A stretch of 64,000 nt of DNA from Pythium myriotylum (GCA_023091665.1 JALJCQ010000011.1:930001-994000); one strand, 5' to 3'. Shown: positions 42,955 through 54,714, counted from the stretch's first letter. Program-made: numbers and translations. The notes: generated by a model not told the origin, from the letters alone.

Positions 42955-44409
42955 ATGTTCGTCACGCGCCACGTCCCTCGACGCGCCTTCCGCGCCGCGC
43001 AGCAGTCGCGCGCCATGGCCAGCGGCGGCCGCGCCTCCTTCAACTGGAAGGACCCGCTCCTGCTCGACGAGCAGCTCACCGAGGAGGAGCTGCTGATCAA
43101 GGTACGCGCCGCGCAGACGACGCCCGGCCGAGGAGCCTCGCTGACGTGGATTGTGTCCTGGCCAGAAATCCGCCAACGACTACTGCCAGGGCAAGCTACT
43201 CCCTCGCATCGTCGAGGCCAACCGCCACGCCAAGTTCGACAAGAGCATCATGCGCGAGATGGGCGAGCTCGGCTTCCTCGGCCCCACGATCGAGGGCTAC
43301 GGCTGTGCCGGCGTCGGCTACGTGTCGTACGGACTGATCGCGAACGCCGTCGAGCAAGTTGACAGCGCCTACCGCTCGGCCATGAGTGTGCAGTCGTCCC
43401 TTGTGATGCACCCGATCAACACGTTCGGCTCGGACGAGCAGAAGGAGAAGTACCTGCCGCGTCTCGCCACTGGCGAGATCATTGGCTGCTTCGGGTTGAC
43501 CGAGCCCAACCACGGTTCTGATCCCGCCTCCATGGAGACCCGCGCCAAGTTGCAGGGTGGCAAGTACATTCTGAACGGCTCCAAGAACTGGATCACGAAC
43601 GCTCCCATTGCCGACGTTTTCCTCATCTGGGCTAAGGATGATGAAGGAGACATTCGCGGCTTCATCCTTGAGAAGGTGAGGTGTCAGCTGTGGCCAATCT
43701 GTCTACCGCTCTTGTCTCTTACGTTGTGAGATATTTCAGGACTTCCCGGGTCTGTCAACCCAATACATTGACGGCAAGGCCACCCTCATGGCGTCCGCCA
43801 CTGGCATGATCTTCATGGAAGATGTCGAGGTCCCGAAGGAGAACATGCTGCCCAAGGTCAAGGGACTTAAGGGCCCGTTCACCTGTCTCAACAGCGCCCG
43901 CTACGGTATTTCGTGGGGTGCTCTCGGTGCAGCCTGTAGGTCATGATAGACTCGGCCGCATGCTATCAAACGAAACTGACTAGGTGTTCATACTCTGTGC
44001 AGACTCGTGCGTCAACGTCGCGCGCCAGTACACGCTCGACCGCAGCCAGTTTGGTGCTCCGCTCGCCGCTAACCAGCTCATCCAGAAGAAGCTCGCGGAT
44101 GCCGTCACGGAGATCTCGCTCGGTCTTCAGGGCTGTCTGCAGGTTGGCCGTCTCTTGGACCAGGGCAAGGCCCCGGTGGAGCTCATCTCGCTCGTCAAGC
44201 GCAACTCGTGTGGCAAGGCCCTCGAGATTGCCCGCAATGCGCGTGACATGCTCGGTGGCAACGGTCTCTCCGACGAGTACCACATCATCCGTCACGCGGT
44301 CAACCTCGAGGCTGTCAACACGTACGAAGGCACCCACGATATCCACGCGCTCATTCTCGGCCGTGCTATCACTGATATCCCCTCGTTCGTGCCTCGCATG
44401 GCCAAGTAA
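42955..44409 (+). CDS. GCDH: Glutaryl-CoA dehydrogenase, mitochondrial
   Basis: Four exons, 42955..43101, 43166..43675, 43740..43935 and 44003..44409, giving 419 aa. The first exon supplies a mitochondrial presequence ([19 protein letters not shown]). Motifs: [17 protein letters not shown] acyl-CoA dehydrogenase core, [17 protein letters not shown] (FAD/substrate), [39 protein letters not shown], and the catalytic-Glu loop [20 protein letters not shown]. The enzyme oxidises and decarboxylates glutaryl-CoA to crotonyl-CoA in lysine, hydroxylysine and tryptophan breakdown. Donor sites are gtacgc, gtgagg and gtaggt. Start chosen at the first in-frame ATG, which includes the presequence. Confidence 0.93.
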
Positions 44410-44770
44410 ACGCCCGTCGGATCCCGTGGGCTGTCCAGGCATGACAATGTTACTCCGCTTAGACTTCCTCGTTGTTGCATCTTTCATCATCGCAGTGATG
44501 ATCTTTCTCACACGTCGCAGATTCCTGCCTATGAAAAAAGCGTTTTTCACATGACCGGTTGACTCCAACTGTCGGTGTGCTATTGGCCGAAATCATGTCC
44601 AATCACGAGCCCTCCCCTCTGGTCCCCCTGACTTCAGCGTTCGCCCTCGAACGCACGCGCTCGTGAGCAGCTCCGATCCGCCCGGCGCCGCGCCCCTCCC
44701 ACCCTCCGACCCGGGCGCCCGACGCCACCGAGCTCTGCGTGCGACGGCCTCCACAGTCGCCGACTGAACC
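44410..44770. other. Intergenic region GCDH / AP-1 gamma
   Basis: 361 bp with no gene; contains the GCDH 3' end and the promoter of the adaptin gene. No marked repeats seen. Confidence 0.45.
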
Positions 44771-47622
44771 ATGACCCAGAAGCTCACGGACCTCATCAAG
44801 AGCGTGCGGCAGTGCAAGACGGCCGCCGAAGAGCGCGCCGTGATCGCGAAAGAGAGCGCGCTCATCCGCACGGCGTTCAAGGACCAGGACAAGCAGCACC
44901 GCAGCCGCAATGTCGCCAAACTGCTCTTCATCCACATGCTCGGATACCCGTCCCATTTCGGCCAGATGGAGTGCGTCAAGCTCATTGCCAGCCCGTACTT
45001 CGCTGAGAAGCGCATGGGCTATCTGGTATGTCCCGCTGCTGATGTACAACGGCAAGGTTGAAGGCCAAGGTTGAATGGGGAATTGTATAGGGTTTGATTT
45101 TGCTGCTGACGGACCAAGAAGATGTCCTGACCCTCGTCACAAACTCGGTGAAGAAGTGAGTACCCTACTCACTTTCCAAGCGCTTGAGCATAGTCTCACT
45201 TGGTGGAGTGTGTGTGTCTCAGCGACCTGAACAATCCGAACCACTTCATCGCAGGCTTAGCACTGACGGCTGTTGGTAACGTCGCGAACGTGTGTACTTA
45301 TGCTCTGATTCGATCGGATTCGAGTAAGAGCGACTGATGGTCTGTGTGGTTTGCTGATGGTGTAGGCTGATATGGCGCGAGATCTTGTCATGGACATTGA
45401 CAAGCACCTTCGTGGAGACAACGACAACTTGCGCAAGAAGGCTGCGTTGGCTGCTGTCCGAGTTTTCCAGCAGGTTCCTGAGCTCGTCGAAGACTTTGCA
45501 GAGTCGATCCACGGACTGTTGCGGACGAAGAACCACGGCGTGTTGCTCGCAGGCATCCATTTGATTCGCGAAGTGATCTCGCTCGACGAAACCAATCAGC
45601 GTTTCTTCGAAGATCTTGTTCCAACTCTGGTGCGCGACTTGCGAAACCTGCTCTCGATGGGATACTCGTCCGAGTACGACGTTGGTGGTATCGTCGATCC
45701 ATTCTTGCAAGTCGCAATTCTGAAGCTGTTACGCCTCCTTGGTACCGGCAACGAAGAAGCAAGTGAGGCCATGAATGATGTTCTCGCGCAGGTTGCGACG
45801 AACACGGAGACAGCCAAGAATGCCGGCAACGCTATCCTTTACGAGTGCGTACTGACAATCATGGCGATTGAGAGCGACAATGGCCTCAAGGTCTTGGCTA
45901 TCAACATTCTGGGACGATTCCTCCTAAACCGCGATAACAACATCCGATACGTTGCGCTGAATACACTTTCGAAAGTCATCCACAGCGATGCCGCGGCCGT
46001 GCAGCGCCACACTAACACGATTGTCGACTGCTTGAAGGATCCAGACACGTCGATCCGCCAACGTGCGTTTGAGCTCGTTCATGCTCTTGCGAACTCGTCC
46101 AACATCCAGCCACTTGCCCGAGAAATGCTTAACTACCTAGTTATCGCACCAAACGAGCAGAAAGCTGGATTGTGCTCCAAAATTGCTGGTACGTAAATTC
46201 TTCAAAATCGAATGCTAAACTGGTGCTGACGTGGTAGTTGTGGGTAGCCGTCGCGGACCAATACGCTCGGTCGGAGCGCTGGCATATTGATACTTTGATC
46301 ACGATGCTCTCGATTGCTGGCGCGACTTTGCCTGACGAAAGAATAAGCAACTCGCTTATCTCGCTCATCCAGCGGACCCCAGCTGAGCACGGCTACGTCG
46401 TTCATAAACTCTTCTGGGCCCTTCACGATGATATCACTCAGCTCGCGTTGGTCCACGTGGGCATTTGGTGTGTGGGTGAGTATGGCTCGTTGCTACTCGT
46501 CGATCCACCAGGTTCGGATGACGGCTCGCTCACGGACAAGGCTAAGGTCACCGAGTCGATCATCGTTGATCTTTTCCGCAAAATCCTGCGCTACCACGCT
46601 TCGACCGATATCACAAAGGCTTACGCGTTGAATGCAGTGCTCAAGCTTACCACCCGTTTCAGTAGCACTGTGGAGATCCAGAAGCTGCGTCAATTGATTG
46701 GTTCGTTCAACAATTCGATGATTGTTGAGCTCCAGCAGCGAGCGTGCGAGTACACGACACTCGGCGAGTCCCAATGGGATTCGCTTCGTCCTGGTATCCT
46801 AACCACTATGCCGACCATCGACTTGACCAAGGTGCGCGCTCGCCAGACTAGAGTGGATGGCGACGTGACTGCATTCCATGGTGACCTCATGGATGAAGGT
46901 ACGGATCTGACCAAGCCTGTCGAGCAACCTAAACCCGTTCAAGCGGCGAAGAAACCGGAGCAGAACCTTCTTGATCTCGACGATATCTTCGGAGGTTCCG
47001 CCCCAGCGGCTGCAACTCCTGCACCTGCTGTATCCAGCCAACCCGCCTCGGTTGATCTGCTCGCAGATCTCTTTTCGACAGGTCCTGCTCCAACACCATC
47101 GCCTGCTCCAGCAGCGGCTCCAGCGGCTTCAGGTGCTCCCGACTTGCTGGGTTTGTTGGATTTCGGGGCTCCTGCTACTCCCGCTCCTCCTCAGAACCCA
47201 CAGGTTCGTGCGTATGAGAAGAACGGTTTGACCGTCGACCTGGAACTCTCAAAACCGAACAAGGACGACCTCTCGGTAACGTTTATCCAGGCCACCATCA
47301 AGAACAACAGCCCCGTACCATTGACCAACTTCGTATTCCTGGCGGCATTCCCGAAGTATATCAAGCTGAAAATGGAACCTCCAAGTGGAGACAGCCTATC
47401 GACTGGAGGCGGCACGATCACCCAGCTGGTTAAGATCCAGAATTCAATGCACGGCGAGGTAAGGTGGAGATCTTATCTGCTTCTTCTGACTGTGTATCTA
47501 ATGAGGCTTTGTCGATTGTCATTCAGAAACAAGTGGCTATGCGCGTGAAGTTGGAGTTCCTTGTGAATGGCAACAAGGTCGAGGATATGGTCGCAGTCAA
47601 CTCGTTCCCTGCTAACTATTAG
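44771..47622 (+). CDS. AP1G1: AP-1 complex subunit gamma (gamma-adaptin)
   Basis: Six exons: 44771..45025, 45091..45155, 45223..45289, 45366..46188, 46248..47458 and 47527..47622, giving 838 aa (family about 820). The first ~560 residues form the alpha-solenoid trunk ([56 protein letters not shown] repeats). An Ala/Pro-rich hinge (~600-680) contains a clathrin-box-like NLLDLDDIF and a second DLLADLF. The C-terminal ear ([20 protein letters not shown] to the end) fits the GAE domain. Gamma-adaptin is the large subunit of the AP-1 coat at the trans-Golgi/endosome. Confidence 0.92.
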
Positions 47623-47782
47623 GGTTTGAAGAGTCCAAGTAGTCACGCGTGAGTGCAGCCGCTGCTGCTAGGGTTGCTCCTATTGCTGTAGGGTTTGCTG
47701 TTTTCTTGTATTGCTTCGAATGGAGAGTTCGATCTAGAAAGTCAAACCTTCAAAGTCCTACATTTCTTCGCCAGATAGTTTG

Positions 47783-48816
47783 CTACTTCTTCACTTGCAA
47801 AGTCGATCGCCGATATTGCCAGTACTGCGCTCGGGGAAGGTCAATATCCGCCTCCAACTTGTCGAGTAGCTGTGGCGGCAAAATGACTCCGTTAGAAAAC
47901 AAAAAAACGACGTTGACGAGCGATTCATTCCCGTACCTGGTTGGCAGACGAAATCGAAGCCTCTGTGGCTTCATTCGCGTAGACATCAACTAACAAGGCT
48001 GCAGCAAACACACATTCTGCATTGTCTGCGAGAATCGCGGTGCACTTGGCCTTAAGCTCTTCAGCAAAATGGAGTTCGTGTCCACGGATCAGGCCGCGAA
48101 TGTAGTTCCACGGGCTTTCGTTGTGCGGCGCGATCGCGATCTTCGCGAACGCATACTCAACCTCACGCTGACGATCCTCAACACTCATTGAAGTTGTGTG
48201 CTTGATCACAAAGTAGCGTTGGTTCCACGCCGAGTTGTTGCGGAGGTCGCTCTCGAGCAAGTCATCAATGTATGCGAGCTCGCCATCCCACAGCCCGAAC
48301 GTTCGGATCGCCCACTGCCGATGGGCCCATGCGTGGTAATTCTTCGAGTCCTCTTCGATGGCGCGTGCTGAGAAGGCCTTTTCTTGGCTTCCGTCTTGCA
48401 GCAGCGTGCAGATCTCTCGGCGGTGATGCCAGATCTGGTAGTTCTTGGGGTGTTCAAGAGCCATCTCCTCGATGTAGTCGAGCTCCTCGTACAGGTTCGC
48501 GTTCAGCGCCTCGAGTACGCGGCGACGGAAGTGCCAGGCCGTGTAGTTGGCTGGGTTCTCGTCGATCACGTCGTGCGTGAGCTTGAGCGTGCGTTCGCTG
48601 AGCTCGTTCAGACGAAGCACGCCGCGGAAGCAGTCCATCACGTCCGTGACTGGGACAGAGAGAGAGAGAGACAGGTTCAGCAGGACCGACGGAGACGTGG
48701 CGCCAGCAGGGAGACGTACATCGCTCGGTGTAGAGTATGCGCACGACCGGGTTCGGCCCATCGTCCTGCGGGATCTTGGGCACGTCGGCCCACGCAGGAT
48801 CGTCGCGGTATCTCAT
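47783..48816 (-). CDS. FNTA: Farnesyl/geranylgeranyl-transferase type I alpha subunit
   Basis: Three exons: 48720..48816, 47937..48649 and 47783..47869 (introns 70 and 67 nt), giving 298 aa. Five prenyltransferase-alpha tetratricopeptide-like repeats are visible with the usual W and N signatures: [60 protein letters not shown] and [12 protein letters not shown]-terminal [20 protein letters not shown] matches FNTA/RAM2. The C-terminal exon ends [13 protein letters not shown]. The subunit is shared by protein farnesyl- and geranylgeranyl-transferase I and modifies CaaX proteins with isoprenoids derived from the mevalonate pathway (mevalonate kinase is encoded at 29217-30532). Tail-to-tail with AP-1 gamma (160-bp gap). 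Confidence 0.93.
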
Positions 48817-49032
48817 TGTTCTCCACGCGAGCACTCCACAGGCAGGCCGATGAGCTCTCCGCGTTGCAGCAACCTTCGCGCAACATGGTATTCCAACAAC
48901 AGCATCTATCGGTGGAGCGGAGGCAAGCATGCTCGCCTCGATCTCGAGGGAGGGAGGGAGTAGATCCTATTCGTGGTGGCCAACTCAGTTCTACATCTAC
49001 TACACAAGACGGTTCTTTTTGAGGCGAGGTCG

Positions 49033-49560
49033 CTACTCGGATTTCGAACGTAGCGCCTCCTGCATCTCGTCGGCCGTCTGCTTGGCTTGGTCCTGCGAGC
49101 GCATCATGAAGCGGTCCGAGGCCCAGCAGAAGGCGAAGTAGAGCGTGCCGAACGCGATCTGGTCCGACGCGAGGTCGCCGACCTGTCGGCCCAGGCCGGT
49201 CTTGCGCCGGTAGTACGAGTGGCCGAACCAGAACGACTGGAGCAGGCTGAACGCGAACGCGATCTTGAAGGCGAGCAGCGGGTGCCACCAGCGGTTCACG
49301 AAGAGCAAGGTCGCGAGCGCGACGAGCAGCGAGAGAACTTCGAAGAGCGAGGAGAAGCCGAGCCCGCTCTCGCTGTAGTGCATGCGCTGGAGCTGCACGG
49401 ACGCCATGAGCAGCACGAGCCCGGCCATCTTGCCCAAGAAGGACTTCCAGAGGTCGTTGAAGTAGACGGTCTTGGCGTAGTGGCGCAGCACTTGCTGCTG
49501 CGCCTGCGCCGCCGCCGAGCTCGACGCGGCGGCCTTGCGCTGCTGCTTGCGAGGAGCCAT
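49033..49560 (-). CDS. Small multi-pass membrane protein, 175 aa
   Basis: Single exon. The N-terminus is basic and Ala/Gln-rich (MAPRKQQRKAAASSSAAAQ). Hydrophobic segments at about residues 44-56, 70-89, 93-113 and 135-148 suggest up to four membrane helices; the last is followed by a charged, helical cytosolic tail ending KSE. No family was recognised. The aromatic-rich WWHPLLAFKIAFAFSLLQSF and FWFGHSYYRR may be diagnostic in a search. The start is the first ATG and has a strong context (gccATGG). An 11-bp AT-rich inverted repeat lies about 55-85 bp upstream. Confidence 0.75.
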   Translation of the reverse strand: MAPRKQQRKAAASSSAAAQAQQQVLRHYAKTVYFNDLWKSFLGKMAGLVLLMASVQLQRMHYSESGLGFSSLFEVLSLLVALATLLFVNRWWHPLLAFKIAFAFSLLQSFWFGHSYYRRKTGLGRQVGDLASDQIAFGTLYFAFCWASDRFMMRSQDQAKQTADEMQEALRSKSE

Positions 49561-51525
49561 GGGGTGGCTGCTGTGAGCTGGTCAACGCGTTCGAATGTGT
49601 ATACTGGGACGCGTAGTATACACTACGTGGTGTATAGTGTATACTGTATCACTCATCACGCGAAGTCAGAAGGAGTCTCGATGCCTCGCTGGCTGTGTGA
49701 GAACCCACGCCAGACTCTTTCCAACTCCAGGTGCTTCAGCTTCTAAAGCGTTGTCGTGGGAGTCCGCACCTGAGAATAAGTATGGAGGTCCACCGCATTG
49801 CTCTCCGCTTGTCAATCTCAATCTCAATCTCTTTGCGAGGCGATGGGAGTTCGCACTGAGATCTTCACTCGGACTCGGATCGGTTTGATCGACGTCTGTT
49901 GACTGAAACGAGGTCGTTCGTTCACGAAGGTCGGACCCGAAGACGTCCCCTCCCAGTCTCCATTCTTGAGGCAGTGCTTGCATGTCACAGTGAGAACGGC
50001 GCCGTTGAGCCCAACGCTCCTGCTCATTGAGACTGGCGGTGCCGCCCTCCGCCGCCCGCCTCGCTGAGACTGGGGGAACGCGATCTGTGCCGCTCTCGGC
50101 AACCGTGCGCCTACTCGTGGTGGGACGGCGTGCCACTGGGTGCGCATTCTCGTACCCTGCTGGTGTTGGACAATAGGTCGCTGGACTTGGAGTGGGTGTC
50201 TAGTTCCGGTATCTGATACCGACCCAATGCAACAGTACTCGTTCTCGAAGGGAGTGGACAGAGTATCCTCGAACCCACGTGGCCACCGCGTTGACTCCAT
50301 GAAGCTCTGTATCGCTCTGGGATGTCCCGATGGCTGACGTAGCCTGCGTGTAGCCAAGTTTCAAGTGGCTTCACAATCACAAACAGCGACGTGAAGGTGC
50401 CGTGTGACTGAGAGGCCTCGCCACAGTAATACTGAACATGGCGTGTTCGCGGGTGTCTAGGTTACAACCGGACGAGATGAGTCCAGACAAGACCGTGTCT
50501 CCTCGGTGCTGTCCAGCGGTCAGGTGCTGGTGGGTGAGCACGGTGTGCGGAAACAGATCGTATCTCCAATAACCGACGCGTTGGAATCTCTGGTTCTTTT
50601 TAATCATCCATTAGTCTGTGCTTTCTGAGAGAGACCGAGCGCTGCTCATCTTCTGTGCTGAGCACAAGCGAAGCGCGTCTCCGCACTCGATCTGAGCCCC
50701 CTGCTCGCGACGCGCGGGGCTGCGCGTGGCTGCTGGCCGACAGCCACGTGTGTGGGCAGCGAGGCAGCGGACCTCTCCGACCCACTCCGTCCATGGGCTG
50801 GGCAGCTGAGTCGACGGGACGAGAGACTGCGAGACAGCAGCGTGGCGCGGCCTGTCGATGCGGTCGAATCTTGGGCTTCCCGTGAGGCTCTGCGCGTGGA
50901 AGATGCAGCGCCCGTCACGAGAGCAGCGCCGTTGACAGCTTCGACTCAACGAGTCGGCGCCGACGCTCGTGATTGGTTCCGAAATCCGTGTCGGAGCGAA
51001 TCTTGACGCTCTGTCTTCACATGTCGCATTTAGTCGATGGCTTCACCTAGCCCACCAATGAAAAGGTCGGAATGGAGCAGCAAGGGCTAGGGTTCCTTCT
51101 CCCGCTTCAGCAATCTGGTTCTTTAGTTGAGTCAAGGTCTTGGAAGCCCTCTTCCTCGCTCTCATTGGATGGAACAGTTCCCATTCGTCGAAGTCCCCCA
51201 CCCTATCCATCCTCTAAAATCTGATAGTGCCAACGTGATTTTCCGTCCGTTTCCGTCATCTCTCTCTTCCACGGACCTCTTGAAAAGCGTTCTCCTTCTC
51301 AAGACGATTCGAAAGGGTGCGCAGTTGGACTCCCCGCCCACCTGAGAACCCCCGCGGCCCTCGTCTCTCGCGCGCACAACGCGACGACACTCGCACACGA
51401 GACCCCGAGCCCTTCCCCCGTGATCCCGTTCCAGTGGGTACTCACGGTACTGCTCGCGCGCGTGATGAAGGGTTGTGGCCGTCTTCAGACTCACTCATAA
51501 TCGCACTCGCTCCCTCGTCGCCACC
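49561..51525. other. Intergenic region, about 2 kb, before the Ca2+ ATPase
   Basis: The largest gene-free stretch of the right half. It contains the inverted repeat at 49615-49645 and a three-copy tcaatc hexamer near 49815-49832. Open frames on both strands are short, overlap each other and have no domain. The Ca2+ ATPase promoter should be at the right end. Confidence 0.45.
49615..49645. repeat. AT-rich inverted repeat, 11-bp arms, 9-bp spacer
   Basis: Left arm agtatacacta and right arm tagtgtatact are exact reverse complements, with spacer cgtggtgta. It lies upstream of the small membrane-protein gene. The repeated gtatac words around it (tgtatac at ~49598 and ~49638) extend the palindromic character. 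It could be a transcription-factor site or a MITE fragment. Confidence 0.85.
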
Positions 51526-54500
51526 ATGGCCTTCCGACTGGTCACGGGCGACCTCATCCGCCTCGTGGAGACGCCCCACGAGCGCCAGGCCGAGCAGCTC
51601 GCGGCGCTCGGCGGCGTGGCCGGCGTGGCCGAGGCGCTCGGCGTCGACCTGCGCCGCGGCCTCGACGCCGCCAACGCCGCCGACCTCCAGAGCCGCGAAG
51701 AGTTCTTCGGCCGCAACTACGTCGAGCCGCCGCGCGCCAAGGGCATCCTCGAACTCATGTGGGAGGCCGCGCAGGACATCACGATCGTCGCGCTGACCAT
51801 CGCCGGCTTCATCTCGATCATCCTCACGTCCACGGTCGGCGACCACAAGGACACGGGCTGGATCGAAGGCACCTGCATCATCTTCGCCGTGCTCATCGTC
51901 ACCATCGTCGCGGCCGTGAACGACTACCAGAAAGAGAAACAGTTCCGCGCGCTCAACGGCATCAAGGACGACGAGCCCATCAAGGTCATCCGCAACGGCG
52001 CGCCCGCCGAAGTCAGCAAGTTCAACCTGCTCGTCGGCGACATTGTGCGCGTCGACCTCGGCGACATCATCCCGGCCGACGGCATCGTCTTTGACCAGAA
52101 AGAGCTCAAGCTCGACGAGAGCGCCATGACGGGCGAGACGGACCTGCTCGCCAAGAACGCCGAGAACCCGTTCCTCTTGTCCGGCACCAAGGTCATGGAG
52201 GGCCTCGGCAAGATGCTCGTCGTCGCCGTCGGCGAGAACTCGCAGGCCGGTATCATCAAGAAGCTCATCAACGGCAAGGGCGCCAAGAAGGCTGAGGAGA
52301 AGAAGACTGCTGAGGCCGTCGACGGCGAGGGTGTCTACGTGGAGATGGAGACGCCCAAGCAAGACGTCGAGCCTGAGAAGGAGGAGTATGATGACGACAG
52401 CGACGACTCGCAGTCGCCGCTCGAAGGCAAGCTCTACCGCCTCACGGTGCTCATCGGCAAGCTCGGAACAATCACGGCTATCGTGGTGTTCGTTGCCATG
52501 AGCATCCGCTACTCGATCAAGGAATTCGCCACGGATGGCAAGGAGTGGACCAGCGGCGCCATCAGTGACTACCTCGACTTTTTCATTGTCGCTATTACGG
52601 TGTTGGTCGTTGCTATCCCGGAAGGCCTCCCACTCGCTGTGACCATCGCGCTCGCGTACTCGGTGAAGAAAATGCTCGCGGACAACAACCTCGTGCGCCA
52701 CTTGGACGCCTGTGAGACCATGGGTAGCGCCACGACGGTTTGCTCCGACAAGACGGGCACCCTTACGACCAACCGCATGACTGTCATGCAAGTCTGGATC
52801 GGTGACAAGGAGTTCTCGAACGCAGCCGATGCGTCAGCGGCGCTCTCGCCGGTGACAAAGGACGCGTTCCTGAACGGTGTTTGCGTTAACTCGACGGCTG
52901 AGATTCTCCCACCCAAGTCCGAGGGTGCTCAGCCCGAGCACACGGGTAACAAGACGGAGTGTGCTCTCCTCCAGTTTGCCCGTGACTGCGGAGTTGAGTA
53001 CCCATCTGTGCGTGAGTCGACGGAAATTGCCCACATGCTCACGTTCAGCAGCGCGAAGAAGCGCATGTCCGTGGTTGTCAAGACCTCTGACGCCACCTGC
53101 CGCATCTATACCAAGGGTGCGACGGAAGTCGTGCTTGGTCTGTGCAACCGTGTCCAGCATGTCGATGGGTCGATCACTGCCCTTGATGCCGCTCGTCGCA
53201 CGACGATTGGCGCAAATGTCATTGAAAAGTACGCCTCGCAGGGCTACCGCACTCTGTGCCTTTCGTACCGCGACGTCAACATCCCTGCCGAACAGATTAG
53301 CAAGTGGGACGATGAAGAAGTTGAGAAGGACCTCACGTGCGTAGCCATCGTGGGCATTGAAGATCCTGTACGTCCCGAGGTGCCTCAGGCCATCCAGGAC
53401 TGTGCTCACTCCGGCATCACGGTTCGAATGGTCACTGGTGATAACATCACCACCGCTCGCTCGATTGCTGGCAAGTGTGGTATCATCAAGCCAGGCGACG
53501 GTTCGCTTGTGATGGAAGGCCACGAATTCCGCTCCCGCGTTCTCGATGCCTCGGGCAACTTGATCCAGTCCGAGTTTGACAAGATCTGGCCAATGCTGCG
53601 TGTGCTCGCGCGTTCGTCACCTAAGGACAAGTACACACTTGTTACTGGCTTGATGCAAACGAACCTGGCCCCCCACGGTCCCCAGGTCGTGGCTGTCACG
53701 GGTGATGGCACCAACGATGCTCCGGCTCTGAAGAAGGCCAATGTCGGCTTTGCGATGGGTATCTGCGGTACCTCGGTTGCCAAGGACGCCTCGGATATCA
53801 TTCTCATGGACGACAACTTCAGCTCAATTGTTAACGCTATCAAATGGGGTCGCAACGTATACGACTCTATCTCGAAGTTCCTGCAGTTCCAGTTGACGGT
53901 CAATGTCGTCGCTATTTCGCTCGCTGTCATTGGTGCCATCTTCCTCGAGCAGTCACCGTTGACCGCTATTCAGATGCTCTGGGTCAACTTGATTATGGAT
54001 TCGTTCGCTTCGCTCGCGCTCGCCACCGAAGAACCAACTCGCGCATTGCTTGAGCGTAAGCCTTACCCGAAGACTCAGCCGCTCATCTCGAAGAAAATGA
54101 CGAAACACATTATCGGCCAGTCGATCTTGCAGCTCGTGATTCTCATCATTCTTGTTTGGTATGGTGACAAGATCTTCGATGTGAAGTCGGGCCGTTACGA
54201 CGATATCAAGGACCGTGGAGAGGATGAGAAAGACCCGACTGTGCACATGACCATTGTATTCAACACTTTTGTATGGCTGCAACTCTTCAACGAGCTCAAC
54301 TCGCGCAAGATTCACGACGAGATCAACATTTTCACTGGTATCACCAAGAACTCCACATACCTTTACGTCTGCACTTTCCAGGTTGTGATGCAGGTTGTGC
54401 TCGTTCAGTGGTCGGGTCGCGTCTTTGGTTGTGAAGGGCTGAACGCAACTCAGTGGTTTGCGAGTATTGGTCTTGGAGCCCTGTCGCTCCCCATGGGTCT

Positions 54501-54714
54501 GCTGCTCCGCATGATCTCGGTTAAGGATGCCCCGAACTGGATGGCCATCTGTCGTGAGGGTGAGACAGTTGAAGTTCGTCAACCAGGATCTGGGCGGGGA
54601 CAGGAGTTGTGGATCCGCGGCTTCGCTCGTCTTCGCGCGCAGATTCGCGTTGTGAAGGCGTTCAAGAAGGGACTCGAAGCGCGCGCACTGCTCAAGGACG
54701 GTAGTGCCGCATAA
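51526..54714 (+). CDS. P-type Ca2+-transporting ATPase, plasma-membrane type (P2B)
   Basis: One 1062-aa frame with no intron. P2B/PMCA signatures in order: MTGETD (~201), PEGLPLAVTIALAYSVKKML (~365), the phosphorylation site DKTGTLTTNRMT (Asp408), KGATEVVLGLCN, and TGDGTNDAPALKKANVGFAM (~725). About ten membrane helices are expected; the last cluster follows ~790 (NVVAISLAVIGAIF, IQMLWVNLIMDSFASLALAT). The C-terminal tail holds a basic amphipathic stretch (FARLRAQIRVVKAFKKGLEA), a possible calmodulin-binding/autoinhibitory element. It pumps Ca2+ out of the cytosol. Start chosen at 51526 in a good context (gccaccATGG); the frame is open upstream only from GTG. Confidence 0.92.
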   Translation: MAFRLVTGDLIRLVETPHERQAEQLAALGGVAGVAEALGVDLRRGLDAANAADLQSREEFFGRNYVEPPRAKGILELMWEAAQDITIVALTIAGFISIILTSTVGDHKDTGWIEGTCIIFAVLIVTIVAAVNDYQKEKQFRALNGIKDDEPIKVIRNGAPAEVSKFNLLVGDIVRVDLGDIIPADGIVFDQKELKLDESAMTGETDLLAKNAENPFLLSGTKVMEGLGKMLVVAVGENSQAGIIKKLINGKGAKKAEEKKTAEAVDGEGVYVEMETPKQDVEPEKEEYDDDSDDSQSPLEGKLYRLTVLIGKLGTITAIVVFVAMSIRYSIKEFATDGKEWTSGAISDYLDFFIVAITVLVVAIPEGLPLAVTIALAYSVKKMLADNNLVRHLDACETMGSATTVCSDKTGTLTTNRMTVMQVWIGDKEFSNAADASAALSPVTKDAFLNGVCVNSTAEILPPKSEGAQPEHTGNKTECALLQFARDCGVEYPSVRESTEIAHMLTFSSAKKRMSVVVKTSDATCRIYTKGATEVVLGLCNRVQHVDGSITALDAARRTTIGANVIEKYASQGYRTLCLSYRDVNIPAEQISKWDDEEVEKDLTCVAIVGIEDPVRPEVPQAIQDCAHSGITVRMVTGDNITTARSIAGKCGIIKPGDGSLVMEGHEFRSRVLDASGNLIQSEFDKIWPMLRVLARSSPKDKYTLVTGLMQTNLAPHGPQVVAVTGDGTNDAPALKKANVGFAMGICGTSVAKDASDIILMDDNFSSIVNAIKWGRNVYDSISKFLQFQLTVNVVAISLAVIGAIFLEQSPLTAIQMLWVNLIMDSFASLALATEEPTRALLERKPYPKTQPLISKKMTKHIIGQSILQLVILIILVWYGDKIFDVKSGRYDDIKDRGEDEKDPTVHMTIVFNTFVWLQLFNELNSRKIHDEINIFTGITKNSTYLYVCTFQVVMQVVLVQWSGRVFGCEGLNATQWFASIGLGALSLPMGLLLRMISVKDAPNWMAICREGETVEVRQPGSGRGQELWIRGFARLRAQIRVVKAFKKGLEARALLKDGSAA

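Noticed and set aside
49561..51525. Several 70-170 codon frames in the 2-kb gap
   Set aside because: They overlap on both strands, have no domains or consistent splice sites, and their composition follows local GC.
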